A DNA stretch of 64,000 nt from Stenogyne calaminthoides (GCA_037126765.1 JBBCBC010000001.1:28256804-28320803), one strand, 5' to 3'. Counted from the first letter of the stretch, positions 23,706 to 36,330 are shown. Made by a program: numbers and translations. Notes: generated by a model from the sequence alone, not told the origin.

Positions 23706-25316
23706 TGTTGGAATTTAGAGGCACGTAAACACGTAATACATGCGCAGCGGAATTAAACAGTTCACTAACAACGAACATATAATTGCATAATTAAATACAT
23801 GTAAACATAAAGAGAAACCTTACAGTGAATCATACACATATTTCTCTACTATGGTATCCACGTAATCCCCAATCACGGACTTGCACAGATTTGCCATCGT
23901 TGAATCCCGAGATGAATTTGCTAGGAAAATTATAACTCTAAATCTTATGGAGAGAATAATGAATTAACGTTGTTTGTGAATTCTCAAGAGCTCACATATA
24001 TATAGGGAAGACCCAGCTTAAATCTCAAGCTAACATGATTAGGAAATAAAATCCATAATCTTATAAAATAAATCTCTTAGATTTATTTCCCATATATAAA
24101 ATCTCTACGAATTTAATTCACATGTATATCAAATCTCTACGGATTTGATTCCATATATATTAAATCCTATAATAATATTCTAAATATTATTATTATTGGG
24201 AATTCTATTTAATTAAATCTAATTTAATTAAATATTAATAATAATTAATTCCAAATTAATCTATTATTAATTAATTCTCCATAAATTAAATATTAAATCC
24301 AATTTAACATTTAATCAACCAACTATAATCCGTAAAAGGGAACTACTTGTTGTGTGACCCATAGGCCCTCATATATAGAGTGATTAGTCAAACTAACGGT
24401 CTTAATTGAACCCTAGACAATAAATCAGACATTCTCAATATAGGAGGTACGTTGCGAGAAACGTGCAACTACCTGTAACTGAAACATGGGCTATTACGAT
24501 TTCATCCTTTCATTCGTGAATACTCGATTAAGTCTTGAACATGATGAAGTGTATATTCAAATAACTTAATCATATTATCTCTAATCATTAATTGATCATG
24601 TATGTCACACTTAGCCACAAAGTCTAAGTTGACGTGCATCGACCGATGACTTTGATCCAATTATGATGAGAAGATGAGTATTCTCTCTAAATCCACATTT
24701 GAGGAATGAATCATATTCTTGGCTCAATTACCACGCACATGCATTTTGTGATGAACTCAATCCAAGCCGTATCTACCCATGGAAGGGTGCAAGCGTTGGT
24801 CATGGTCAAAGTTCATCACTCCACACATGTCGTGCGTATTGACCTCAAGTCAAAGGAGTATCGCATCGCTCCAACTAATCGAGACACCCGTAGACACATA
24901 TAGTGGAAATACATCAAACGGTTTCTCGGATGGGTATAGCAATACCCTCTAAGGTATTTGTGCATTCATCATGAGATACCTAGTATCTCGTAGTAAGTGA
25001 GATCTTACTACACTCTCTAAGAGTATGATGCAGATCGCACACCAATCTCCATTGCGTCATCAATATCTCATTCTTGATGATCCTTGATCGGGGCTATTTG
25101 AGAATCATGCTTAAGTCATCTGAGTTCTCACAACCTCAATGACAACAATGACTCATGGGAACACTTGCATGAATAAATGCAAACAATCAAACATAATATT
25201 CAAACAAGTGTATTGTCATACATTAATGTTAAGTGAACTATAATATTAAATCAAACTGAATATCATCGAGTATTATGTCCTTACAATAGATTGTCTCTAG
25301 GACACTAACACTAACA
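23706..25316 (-). repeat. 3' LTR of copia fragment 'host 1'
   Basis: 1611 bp, starting (minus strand) TGTTAGTGTTAGTGTCCTAG and ending CCTCTAAATTCCAACA. It is preceded on that strand by the polypurine tract AAGGGGGAGAT and by the end of a copia RNase H frame, so it is a 3' LTR. The partner 5' LTR is not in the window. The long AT-rich U3 and a CATATATATAGGG TATA-like site fit an LTR promoter. Confidence 0.8.
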
Positions 25317-26218
25317 ATCTCCCCCTTGGACTAGAGTCAATCACCTACATGTCTAACCCCTAGACCATTAAATGTCTAGTGTGTACATGAACACTCAGTG
25401 TTTTGGTGAAAGGATCTGTCAAATTAAATATGTGGGAATACGTTATAATTCTATTTCTCCTATAGTTATGATCTATCAGATCAAATGATAAGCCTGGTAC
25501 TGCTTGTCGATCTCGGTTCCTTTGCTTGCGCAATCGCACCAACATTGTCTCAATACAAGTTTATTAGACAACTGGCACCCGGAACTACCCCTAGTTCTCT
25601 TAAGAACTATAAAATTCAGACAGCCTCCTTGAGGCTTCTGACACAGCAATGTACTCAACTTCGATTGTTGAATCTGCGGTCGTTTTGCTTGGAACTATTC
25701 CAACTGACCGCCTCATTATTGAGAGTGAAACATAACCTGACTGTGATTTGTAATCATCACAGTTGGATTGGAAACTTGTGTCAGCTTAACCAGTCACTAC
25801 TAGTTCTGACTGTCCACCATAGACAAAGAAACATTCTTTAGTTCGTCTAAGATACTTTAGAATGGTCTTGACAGCAATCCAGTGAAACTCACTCGGATTC
25901 TGTTGGTATCTACCAGTGATGCTGATAGCGTAGGCCACGTTTGGCCTAGTGCAAGTCATGGCGTACATGATTGACTCAATTGTATATGCATATGGGACAT
26001 CTTTCATGTGCTTGATATCAGATTCAATAGAAGGACAATCCTTCTTTGATAGCTTTATCCCATGATTTGCAGATAGAGACCCTCTCTTAGAGTTCTCCCT
26101 CGCAAAACGCTTCAACACCTTGTCTACATAGGTGGACTGTGACAGCCCCAACATCCTCTTGGATCTATCCCTGTGGATCATGATCCCTAGGATGTAGCAG
26201 GCTTCAGCAAGACCCTTC
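25317..26218 (-). pseudogene. Copia pol 3' part (RT tail and RNase H) of host 1
   Basis: Minus-strand frames give the copia connection/RNase H region: LGIMIHRDRSKRMLGLSQS, then VPYAYTIESIMYAMTCTRP, then AVKTILKYLRRTKE near 25850, and the tail NLTDPFTKTLSVHVHTRHL near 25370-25440. The part coding the end of RNase H is disrupted by stops between about 25450 and 25790. Upstream pol is absent because the sequence runs into the LTR of host 2 at 26219. Confidence 0.8.
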
Positions 26219-27757
26219 TGTTGGGATAACATATGACAGGATCTATCGGGATAACCTCATAAACACAATTTAAATTAACAATTATTACTAGCATGAATTT
26301 ACCTAAGTGAATTCAAATAATAATTAACCAAAAACAACATGCAAATAAGATTTCACGTAAAAGATCCTAGCATGCGGAATTTCTAGGAGTTTACGTAAAC
26401 GTACCCGTTGGAGAGACGATCCGAGACAGACAGGATCAAGTATCTGGATACCCACCAAAAGTCCTTCTCAAGTATTCCCAAGTCCTCGTCCAATAACCCC
26501 GGTGGAAGGTTCTCCGATGAACGATTTATAAAACAAGGAAAATAAAAATATTATTGCACCACCTTTGTGGATTTCTAATATTTCCAACGCATGGAACACT
26601 CGTTGGAGATGAAAAATTCATCCCCTATATATAAGAGGAGGGGTTTCGAAAATATTGGGCACAATTAGGGCTAGGAAAGATCTTTTCTTGATCTCCAAGA
26701 AATCTTGAATATATCCAATATATTCTTCTTTCCGTGTGTATTTTTCCACAAAAATCTCACACTCTTATTTGGCCTATTTTTTTTCGAAAACTTTCAAGAA
26801 GATTTGCAAGATTGGATCTTTCTTGAATTTATGAGATATTCTTGTATTCCAAGAATACATATCTTCCATAAAATCTTTCCAAGAAAATCAAGAAAATCTT
26901 TCTTCCCTTTCTTACTTATTATTTTCGAAAATTTCGCTATTAAAGACACCAAGTGGGAGTTTTCTTGAATTTATGGGATAATCTTGTATTCCAAGAATAC
27001 ATTATCTCCTTTCCATAAAATCTTTTCAAGAAAAATCTTCTTCCTCTTTTCGAAAATTGAGAAAATATTGCAACAATAAATTTATTTTATTTTAAACACC
27101 TTTTATTTATTGGACTTTAATTGGGCTACTCGAGAGGCCGTTAGGAGAATTAAGATGGACCTTACAATGGACTTCTGAATTCCAATATTGAGCCACAATA
27201 TAATTTAGCCCATTAATATTAATTAATACCACTATATAATTAATATTGCACTATCCAATCTTAACCCATATTACAGTAATATGGCTCCCGATTATTATTT
27301 CCCGTGTTTAAGATTATTTAGTCCATTAATTAATTAAGCCACTGAAAAGCTTTATATTAATTAATATATTTATCCTTGGAATAAGGACAACCCAGCTTTA
27401 TTATCCATACCGGAAAATTAATTCCACTTGCAAGATTTGATATGATAAAGGTTCAGGGCCCACCAAGGGGACCAATCAAGCAAGACTTTTGCAAGCACAC
27501 AATTCTCTGTATTAATTTAGCAACTGTCGTACAAATAATATTATTGCCCAAGATATAGGGTATCGAAGTCGCAATGATTATCTTCCCATTTATAAGTCAA
27601 AGCAATAACTACTAATCACACACAGTCTTTATTAAGTGACAGAGATTAAGAAATCAACAACCACTGAGGTCTAACTCTTCATCCCTTAAGTCAGTGCGAA
27701 TGAGTTTATCCTCTCTGTAGGTCCGCTTCAACGCATCGAATGCACTAGTGTAATCTC
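26219..27757 (-). repeat. 3' LTR of copia 'host 2', first part (split by A1)
   Basis: Related to the family-A LTRs but reversed and diverged. It begins TGTTGGGATAACATATG on the plus strand, which is the CCCAACA end on its own strand, directly abutting host 1 pol. It is broken after ...GCACTAGTGTAATCTC, where A1 is inserted, and resumes at 38576. Both parts sum to about 1827 bp, close to the 1833 bp of the A1 LTRs. Confidence 0.8.
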
Positions 27758-29590
27758 TGTTGGGATTATACTGGAAAGTATGCTTTTACTTTGTATAATC
27801 AAAACTGAATTTCGGACTTATTTACTGAAATAAATTGTTTATCACTGATGCTTTAAATATCATTGAATGTTATATATATTTACTGCATAACTGTTCAATA
27901 AATAGTACGCGTTACATTATAGTTAATTTAGTGATACAGATCACAGAAGATTAAATTAACAGTCCCTTGTAACTAAAAGTACAACATTCACGACCTAGAT
28001 GGAAATGAACAATCCATCGTGAAAGGTTGAAGTGTAAGGCTCAGGTTGATTTGTCTTGACCAAGAGATTACACTAGTGCATGACTGATGCATCAAGAGGA
28101 CCCCACTGGAGGACAAATTCTTGAGTAATCAACTAGGAAGAATTATACCTCAGTGGTTAGTTATTTCTTAATCTTCGTCCCTTAAATAGGATTGCGTGTG
28201 GTTAGTAACTATTTCTTTGACTTATTACGGGTAGAGAATCAAGGAGATTCAATACTTTATATCTTAGGCAATATTATTGGTCACATGCCATTGCTAAGAT
28301 TTAATACGGAGAATCGTGTGCAAGTACGCTTGTTCGATTTGCCCCCTTGGGAGGTTCATAAGATTTATCATACCAAATCTTGCAAGTGAAATTTGTTTCC
28401 GGTATTGATAATAATGTTGAACCGTTCCTTAACCAAGGATAAAAGATATTAATTAATGAAAAGCTATTTCAGTGGCTTGAATTAATTAATGGGCTAGATA
28501 ATCTTAAACACGGGAAATAATAACCGGGAGCCATATTGACTGTAATATGGGTTAAGATGGATAGTGCAATATTAATTATGTAGTGGAATTAATTAATATT
28601 TATGGGCTTGAATAATATTGTGGCTCAATATTGATAATTCAAGATCCATTGGAAGGTCCAATCTTAATTCTCCTAAAGGCCCCCCAAGTAGCCCAACATA
28701 AAGTCCAATAACTAAAAAAAGTGTTTAAAAATAAAATAAATTTTGTTGCTTATTTTTCCTCATTTTTTTCGAAAAATATGAATAAAAGGGGAGAAAGATT
28801 TTCTTTGAATTTTGTTATGGAATGAAGATATGTATTCTTGGAATACAAGATTATCTCATTAAATTCAAGAAATCTCACACTTGGTTATTTATATTAGAAA
28901 TTTCGAAATTTAAGAAAAAGAAGGAAAAGAAAAATTTTCTTGATTTTCTTGAAAATATATTATGGAAGATATGTATTCTTGGAATACAAGAATATCTCAT
29001 AAATTCAAGAAGATCCAAATCTTGGAATCTTGATCCTCTTTTTCGAAAATTCCTATAACAAGAGGAGTTGGGATTTTTATGGAATATTTTAATTATGGAG
29101 AAAAGAATATATGAGATATATTCAAGATTTCTTGGGGATCAAGAAAAGATTTTTTCCTCCCTATTCCATATGGAAAATCGGCCAACACCCTCTATAAATA
29201 GGGGATGAATGTTTCATTCCCAAGAACAATTCCATGTGCTGGAAAAATTAGTAAATCCACAAAGGTGGTGCAACAAATTTTATTTTTCCTTTTGTTAATT
29301 GTTCGCGAGTTTCCTTCCACCGGATTGACGAGCAAGGACTAGGGAATACTTGGGAAGGCTTTTTGGTGTGTTTAATCGACGAGACCATTGCCACTCCAAG
29401 AGGTTAGTTCACGTAAACCCGTAGCAATTCCGCATGCGTAGGATTTATGTGAACTGTTTATATGCATGATTTGTTGTTGAATTATTATTTGAATTAATAT
29501 AGGATTAATTCAGGCTAGTAATAATTTTTAGAATTAAATTTGTATTTAAATATTCATCCCGAATAGATCCGTGCAATTAATTCCCCAACA
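27758..29590 (+). repeat. 5' LTR of A1
   Basis: TGTTGGGATTATACTGG start, ATTCCCCAACA end. The U3 carries two copies of a ~45-bp block (28824-28870, 28965-29010), each containing the palindromic core ATTCTTGGAATACAAGA(A)T. The likely TATA box CTCTATAAATAGGGG is at 29190-29204. Confidence 0.92.
29190..29204 (+). promoter_or_regulatory. LTR TATA box of A1
   Basis: CTCTATAAATAGGGG, about 400 bp before the LTR end; conserved at 38170 in the 3' LTR and, slightly changed, in A2 near 53990. Confidence 0.6.
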
Positions 29591-29591
29591 A

Positions 29592-29605
29592 CTGGTATCA
29601 GAGCC
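29592..29605 (+). promoter_or_regulatory. Primer-binding site of A1 (initiator Met-tRNA type)
   Basis: CTGGTATCAGAGCC follows the LTR end after one base; it is complementary to the 3' end of plant initiator methionine tRNA, as in most plant copia elements. Confidence 0.9.
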
Positions 29606-30414
29606 TCGGTTTCGAGCTCTGAATTTTAAATTGTAATTTAATTCATTTTCATTAAATTTGAAATTGGATAGTAGAATTGCTAGATCTTTTTTGCAGGTAT
29701 CCAATTGTCATGGAATTTAATGTGTTTATTTATGCATGCATATAAATTGTGGTTTTTAATTCGATTAGTTCGAATTCGTTTTGCCTCGTGAAAAAATCCA
29801 CGAGTAGATTAATATTTGTTTGATTTGATCAATGTAATAGACTAGTCTAGATCTAGGTTTATTTATTTTTTGTAAATAAATTATAACCGGATCAGAAACG
29901 GAGGCGGAGACGAAGAATTAAAGGATAGATCCAGAACCGTACGTGGACGACATGCATCGCGTGAAACGTGCCAAGGGAGGCACGCGCATGATGCGGACGT
30001 CGCCATGCGGACGGGCACGACACTAGGCATCGGGCGGGATCGACCTGGACAAGCGCAGGCGCAGACGGGCGACGCCGCGACGGGCGCATGACATTATATC
30101 TTGTTGCCAAGGTGGAAGGGCGGGCGGGCGAAGGCCAAGACAGGACGCCCATGCGCCGAGATCCGCGAGAGGCGAGGTCGGGCGAAGGCCGATTGTATGA
30201 TAGGCCGCAGAGATGCTGCAGATACACGCGATCGCTTGCCGAAATTTGCCGAGGCTGATTCGACCAAGGGGCCGAACGGATGCGGGTGTGCATCCCGGCT
30301 GCGAGCTACTTGGCGTGGCGTTTCGAGATGGAGTTCTTTTCGAGACGATCGAGTGGGAGAAATTCAAGACGGTGTTTCTTCAAAATCAAGCCAAGAAAAA
30401 TCAAACCATGACAA
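29606..30414 (+). other. Leader of A1 with a GC-rich block
   Basis: About 280 bp of AT-rich leader, then an abruptly GC-rich stretch at about 29890-30350 (for example GGCGGGCGAAGGCCAAGAC). Open frames in both directions across it (up to 133 codons) are typical of GC-rich noncoding DNA and share no domain. The A2 element has a GC-rich block at the same place, alike only near its start. Confidence 0.6.
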
Positions 30415-32194
30415 TGTTGGGGAATTAATTGCACAGATCTATTCGGGATAAATATTTAAATACAAATTTAATTCTGATAATTATTACTAGCATGAATTAA
30501 TCCTATATTAATTCAAATAATAATTCAACAACAAATCATGATATAAACAGTCACGAAATCCTACGACGCGAATTACTACGAGTTAACGTGAACGTACCTC
30601 TTGGAATGACAATGGCCTCGTTGATTAGACACACCAAAAAAACCTTCCCAAGTATTCCCTTAATCCTTGCTCGACAATCCGGTGGTAGGATGCTCGCGAA
30701 CAATGGAATTGTACTTGGGAATGAAACACTCATCCCCTATTTATAGAGGTGTGGTGGTCGAAAATTTGGGATAAAATAATATGGGAAAATCTTTTTCTTG
30801 ATCTCCAAGAAATCTTGAATATATCTCATATATTCTTTTCTCCATAATTAAAATATTCCACAAAAATCCCAACTCCTCTTTGTTATGGAATTTTCGAAAT
30901 ATAGGGAACAAGATTCCAAGATTTAGATCTTCTTGAATTTATGAGATATTCTTGTATTTCAAGAAATACATATCTTTCATAATATCTTTTCAAGAAAATC
31001 AAGAAAATCATTCTTGCCCTTTATATTCAAAATTTTCGAAAAATATCCCCATAAATAACCAAGTGGGAGATTTCTTGAATTTAATGAGATAATCTTGTAT
31101 TCCAAGAATACATATCTTCATTCCATAACAAAATTCAAAGAAAATCTTTCTCCCTCTTTTATTTATGATTTTTGAAATTATGAGGAAAAATTAAGCAACA
31201 TATTTATTTTATTTTTAAACACTTTTTTCAGTTATTGAACTTTATGTTGGGCTACTTAGGGGGCCTTTAGGAGAATTAAGATTGGACCTTCCAATGGATC
31301 TTGAATTATCAATATTGAGCCACAATATTATTCAAGCCCATAAATATTAATTAATCCCACTACATAATTAATATTGCACTATCCATCTTAACCCATATTA
31401 CAATCCAATATGGCTCCTTGTTATTATTTCCCGTGTTTAAGATTATCTAGCCCACTAATTAATTCAAGCCACCGAAATAGCTTTCCATTAATTAATATCT
31501 TTTGTCCTTGGTTAAGAACGGTTCAACATTATTATCCATACCTAAAACTAGTTCCACTTGCAAGATTTGGTATGATAAAAGCTTATGAACCTCCCAAGGG
31601 GCAAATCGAACAAAGCGTGCTTTGCACACGATTCTCCGTATTAAATCTTAGCAATCGCGTGACGTGACCAATAATATTGCCCAAAGATAAAAAGTATTGA
31701 ATCTCGTTGATTCTCTACCCATGATAAGTCAAAGCAATAGTTACCAACCACACGTGATCCTATTTAAGGGACGAAGATTAAGAAATAACGAACCACTGAG
31801 GTCTAATTCTTCCTTGTTCAGTTCTGAAGAATTTGTCCTCCCAGAGGTCCTATTCAAAGGCATCGATCATGCACTAGTGTAATCTCTTGGTCAAGACAAG
31901 CCAATCTGAGCCTTACACTTCAACCTTTCACGATGGATTGTTCATTTCCATCTAGGTCGTGAATGGTGTACTTTTGGGTTACAAGGGACGGTTATTTAAT
32001 CTTCTGTGATCTGGTATCACTAAATTAACTACAATGTAACACGTCTTATTTATTGAACAGTTATGCAAAGAAATATATGTAACATTCAATGATATTTAAA
32101 GCATCAGTGATAAACAATTTATTTCAGTAAATAAGTCTGAAATTCAGTTTTGATTATACAAAGTAAAAACATACTTTCCAGTATAATCCCAACA
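30415..32194 (-). repeat. Solo LTR of family A, inserted in the A1 leader
   Basis: A 1780-bp reversed copy of the family-A LTR (starts TGTTGGGGAATTAATTGC, ends ATAATCCCAACA on the plus strand). It has no adjoining primer site or polypurine tract. Flanks are GACAA and TACAA, a 5-bp duplication with one mismatch. This is the expected product of LTR-LTR recombination. It must post-date the A1 insertion. Confidence 0.85.
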
Positions 32195-33090
32195 TACAAT
32201 TGGATAATTTGTGCCCAATATGTTTATTTTTCCGCTTTGCTTGATTTATTGTTGTGATTTCTTGTGCTTTATTTAATTTGTTTAAATGTGTTTGCATGAG
32301 AATTGCCCAATGAAAAATCTCACCTTCAAAATTACTAAGTATGTTTAAATAATTAATTGACAATTTTATTCCGGATAATAAAATTGAATTAATTTTGACC
32401 TCCATGATTTATTTATTTGTGAATTCTTTTTGAGAAATTCCCCCCACGGGACGGTCAAAAGATAGCTTTCACATGAATAAATTCCAGATGGATGATTGTG
32501 GATTACTACTAGTGGCGACGATGATCCTCCCCACGAGGCTCGTTCAAAGGGAAATAATAATTCTGTATTTAAACATGGTTATTACTTAGGTATAAAATTG
32601 ATATGCATATACTTCCCCAAGTCCCCGCAATTTTTTATATTGGTCAAGTGGGAGCCAACTATTAATCTGATATTAAAGGTTTATAATCTTGTTCTTGTTT
32701 GTAACTGTTTGAATGTGTTTAAATAATGACCCACCCCACCACGCTTTATTTAAACTGTTTTGAGATGTTGACTAATGGATGTTTATATTTTTTTGAGATT
32801 TTAATATGAAACATGTGATCGAACCTTGTGATATATTTGTGCTTATGCATATTATTATTTATTTCAGTTCAACATGTCGTAACTTTTTAATCCACTGCTA
32901 TTATACTTAAAGTCAATAGAATAAGTATGGAAACTATATTGATTGGAAACGAAAAATTATAATTGTCCTAACTGCACAAAAGCACAAGTGGATTCTTGAC
33001 ACACCAAAAAATCGGATGAGCTAACCGACGAGTCAAAAAAAACGCGAGACTCGTCGATCACCTTATGAGATGTCGTCGCTGAAAATGGTG
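32195..33090 (+). other. A1 leader/gag N-terminal remnant
   Basis: AT-rich sequence continuing the A1 interior after the solo LTR. A few short open frames (for example 32496-32726) show no clear gag similarity; the N-terminal part of gag here is decayed or very divergent. Confidence 0.4.
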
Positions 33091-33640
33091 GAGGGTAAAC
33101 CCGTAAGGGATTACATCCTCAAAATTGATGGCTCATCTGAACAAACTTGAAGTTCTGAGTGCAGATTATAATCTGGAGACTCAGATGAATTTGGTACTTC
33201 ACTCTCTGCCCAAAAGTTTTTGAGCAAATTTTGCCTCGCTAGCTGATTTGTTGCAAGCTTTGGTCTCGACAGAGATGTTGATGGGGCACCAAACTCAAGC
33301 TTTGACGGCAAGTGGTCCGTCTTCATCTTCTAGGCCAAGGGATGGCAAGAAGAAGAAGGTGACCAAAGGCCATAAGCAATCAGACTCAACTGTTGCCAAG
33401 GGCAATGATAAGATGACGAATGCTGGTGGTGTCAAGGAAAATCCAAAGAGGAAGTGCTTAAGCTGCGGTGAAAGAGGAGAATGGAGGTTTGCCTTTTCCA
33501 ACCCCAAAAGGGCCGGAAAGAAAGGTAATTCTCACGCACTAATTGTTGAAACTTGTTTAGCGGCGTATACTTCTCATTCGTGGGTAGTTGATACGGGATC
33601 CACTAATCATGTTTGCTTCACGGGTTCAAACTGATCCGAC
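33091..33640 (+). pseudogene. A1 gag C-terminus and protease start
   Basis: Frames across here give the copia gag tail (LTEVRDYI-like region near 33095, then MLMGHQTQALTASG), a basic linker and the nucleocapsid knuckle CLSCGERGEWRF near 33455-33490. In the knuckle the spacing Cys-x2-Cys survives but the His and last Cys are gone. The aspartic protease motif VVDTGSTNHVC follows at about 33585-33615. Stops break the gag N-terminal side, and a frame change follows the protease motif at about 33630. Confidence 0.75.
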
Positions 33641-34524
33641 AACTTAGTGGCAGTGAGATCCTCATCACACTGGGCGATGCTATGAGAGTGGCAGCTGAAG
33701 CAGTGGGAGAAGTGCACCTGTTTTTTGAAGACAGAGTTTTAGTTTTAAGAGATGTTCTTTATGTTCCCAGTTTTAGAAAGAATTCACTTTCAGTTTTTAA
33801 AAATTCTGTTAATGGATACTTAGTTTCTTCTAATAAGAATGACATCATTTCTTGAAATGATGAGTGTATCTGTTATGGGACATTGATGGAAAATCTCTAT
33901 ACAATTAACAGTGCACACCACTCACGAAATGCATCCTATAACACATCAACTGTTTCCGAGAAAAGAAAACGTTCATCAGATGTGAACGAGACACTTCTAT
34001 GGCATCTAAGATTGAGACATATTAATCCAAAGAGGATCCAAAGGTTGGTGAAAGACGGTTCACTGGAGTTTCTCCAAGTTGAACCAATTCCAACCTGCGA
34101 ATCATGTTTGGAGGGTAAAATGACCAAGAGGGCATTCAGAGCCAAGGGGAATAGAGCCAAAGAAGTGTTAGAAATCGTTCACACAGACGTATGTGGTCCA
34201 ATGTCAACCAAAGCAAGAGGAGGTTATGAGTATTTCATCACTTTTATTGATGACTACTCAAGGTACGGTTATATTTTCCTTATGAAGCATAAATCTGAGA
34301 CCTTTGAGAAATTCAAAGAATTTAAGGCTCAAGCAGAGAATCATAGGGAAAAACGTATGAAGTCTCTACAATCTGATCGTGGAGGCGAGTACCTCAGCGA
34401 TGAGTTTTTGAACTACTTGTCTGATAAAGGGATTGCATCCCAGCTAACTGCACCCGGAACCCCTCAACAAATGGGGTTGCAGAGCGAAGAAACAGAACTC
34501 TTTTGGAAATGGTTAGATCTATGA
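33613..34524 (+). pseudogene. A1 pol: protease tail, GAG-pre-integrase and integrase core
   Basis: The zinc-binding pre-integrase segment (LLWHLRLRHINPKRI ... CESCLEGK) at about 33990-34120 is followed by the rve catalytic core: first Asp in HTDVCGPMS, second Asp in SLQSDRGGEYLS near 34360-34400. Just before the third catalytic residue, at about 34465-34475, the frame slips by one base, so the Glu-containing segment reads in the frame that continues into the next entry. There is also a stop near 33853. The integrase is therefore inactive as read. Confidence 0.85.
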
Positions 34525-35435
34525 TGAGTTATGCGGATCTTCCCAAGTCGTTCTGGGGTCATGCCTTGGAAACAGCGGCTTACATTCTGAACTTGGTGCC
34601 ATCCAAATCGGTTCCCAAAACTCCTAAAGAATTGTGGACCAGGCGCAAGCCCAGTTTGAGACACATGAAAATTTGGGGGTGTCCGGCCTACGTGTTGGAC
34701 AAGGAAGCCGAAAAATTAGATCCTCGATCAAAATTAAGGTTGTTTGTAGGATACTCCGAGGGAACAAAAGGGTGTATGTTCTACGGTCCCGAAGATCAAA
34801 AGGTGGTAATAAGCACCCACTTTAGATTTTTGGAAGAAGACTACATGAACAAAAGAAGACCCAGAAGTGAGATTACCTTAAATGAGCTAAGAGGGCTAAC
34901 CTCATTGCCAACTGTACAAGATGACATACCAAACGACACACTTTCACAACTGGAACCTCGTCGTAGTGGGAGGGTTGTGAGACAGCCCGAGAGATTCATG
35001 GGGATAGGAGAGTCCTCGGACTTGATTCCCGGACAAGATGAATCAGACCCATGGACATATGACAAGGCAATCCAAGACAAGGATGCAGTTTCTTGGCAAA
35101 CAACAATGAAAGCCGAAATGGGTTCTATGGATCATAACAGAGTGTGGGAGCTAGTCGAACCACTTAATGTGGTCAAACTCATTGGTTGTAAGTGGGTATA
35201 CAAGAGAAAAAGAGGACCGGACGGGAAGGTGGAAACCTTCAAGGCAAGGCTTGTGGCAAAAGGTTATACTCAGAAAGAAGGGATCGACTATGAGGAAACT
35301 TTTTCGCCTGTAGCAATGCTCAAGTCCATCCGAATTCTCTTGTCGATTGCTGCGCATCTCGACTTTGAAATCTGGCAAATAGATGTCAAGACGGCTTTCC
35401 TTAACGAAAGTCTTGATGAAGAAATCTATATGTAA
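34503..35435 (+). pseudogene. A1 pol: integrase C-terminus and reverse transcriptase N-terminal half
   Basis: A 310-codon open stretch: integrase tail (MSYADLPKSFWGHALETAAY ... WGCPAYVLD), a linker with the copia-typical RRSGRVVRQPERF, then reverse transcriptase fingers (WELVEPLNVVKLIGCKWVYK, KARLVAKGYTQKEGIDYEET) and the first catalytic Asp in DVKTAFLN. It ends at an in-frame TAA (35433-35435) directly after EEIYM, where the domain plainly continues on the other side. Confidence 0.88.
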
Positions 35436-35699
35436 CAACCCCAAGACTTCATTGAAAAAGGCCAAGAACACCTAGTTTGTAAGCTCATGAAGTCCATTTA
35501 CGGACTCAAACAACCATCCAGAGCTTGGAACCAATGTTTTGATCATGTTATAAAGTCTTATGGGTTTGATCAACACGAGTTCGAAATTTGTGTGTACAAA
35601 AAGTGTGTCGGAACTGCATTGGTATTCTTAGTACTATACGTAGATGACATTCTGCTCATCGGGAATGATGTAAAGGTGTTATCAGACGTAAGGGCATGA
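35436..35699 (+). pseudogene. A1 pol: reverse transcriptase palm
   Basis: Continues the same frame: KSIYGLKQPSRAWNQCFD and the polymerase metal-binding LYVDDILLIGND at about 35630-35670. A TGA at 35697-35699 interrupts the next helix. Confidence 0.85.
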
Positions 35700-36330
35700 C
35701 TTTCAAAACAGTTTGATATGAAGGACTTAGGGGAAGCCGGGCACATCCTTGGGTTCAAGATCACTCGAGATCGCAAGAAAAAGATGATAGGCTTATCGCA
35801 AGCTTCATACATAGACACTGTCTTGAAACGATTCAGCATGCAGGATTCCGAGAAAGGCTTCATACCTTTCAGACATGGAATTCATCTGTCCAAGGAAATG
35901 TGCCCTAAGACACAAAAGGAGATAGATGACATGAAAGACATTCCTTATGCTTCGGCTGTCAGAAGCCTTATGTATGCAATGCTGTGTACGAGATCGGATA
36001 TCTGCTTTGCCGTTGGCATGGTGGCAAGATATCAAAGTAACTCGGGGAAAGAACATTGGACGGCAGTTAAAAATATTCTGAAGTATCTGAAAAGAACTCG
36101 AGATATAATGTTGGTTTATCAGTCAGATAGTCTAATCCCCATCGGCTACACGGACTCGGATTTCCAATCAGACTTAGATTCCAGAAAATCTACCTTCGAT
36201 AGTGTGTTTTGCATGGGGGGAGGAGCCATGACATGGAGAAGCATTAAACAGAAATACATCGCAGATTCTACCATGGAAGCCGAATATGTAGCTGCTTGCG
36301 AGGCAGCGAAGCGGTTTGGCTCAAGAACTT
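35700..36330 (+). pseudogene. A1 pol: RT thumb/connection and RNase H N-terminal part
   Basis: FDMKDLGEAGHILGFKITRD, then IPYASAVRSLMYAMLCTRS, then the RNase H first Asp in GYTDSDFQSD, and MEAEYVAACEAAK with the second acidic residue. The frame shifts just after this, at about 36300-36310. Confidence 0.85.

Noticed and set aside
28846..28850. Heat-shock element in the U3 palindrome
   Set aside because: TTC and GAA occur, but with three bases between them rather than the two of a canonical element.
28818..29058. Open frames inside the family-A LTRs (such as a 78-codon frame repeated in both A1 LTRs)
   Set aside because: Repeated because the LTR is repeated; Lys/Phe/Ile-rich translation of AT-rich U3 sequence.
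29892..30451. Overlapping open frames of 114-133 codons on both strands in the A1 leader
   Set aside because: They arise from the GC-rich composition, overlap one another in opposite directions and carry no domain; the position is an untranslated retrotransposon leader.
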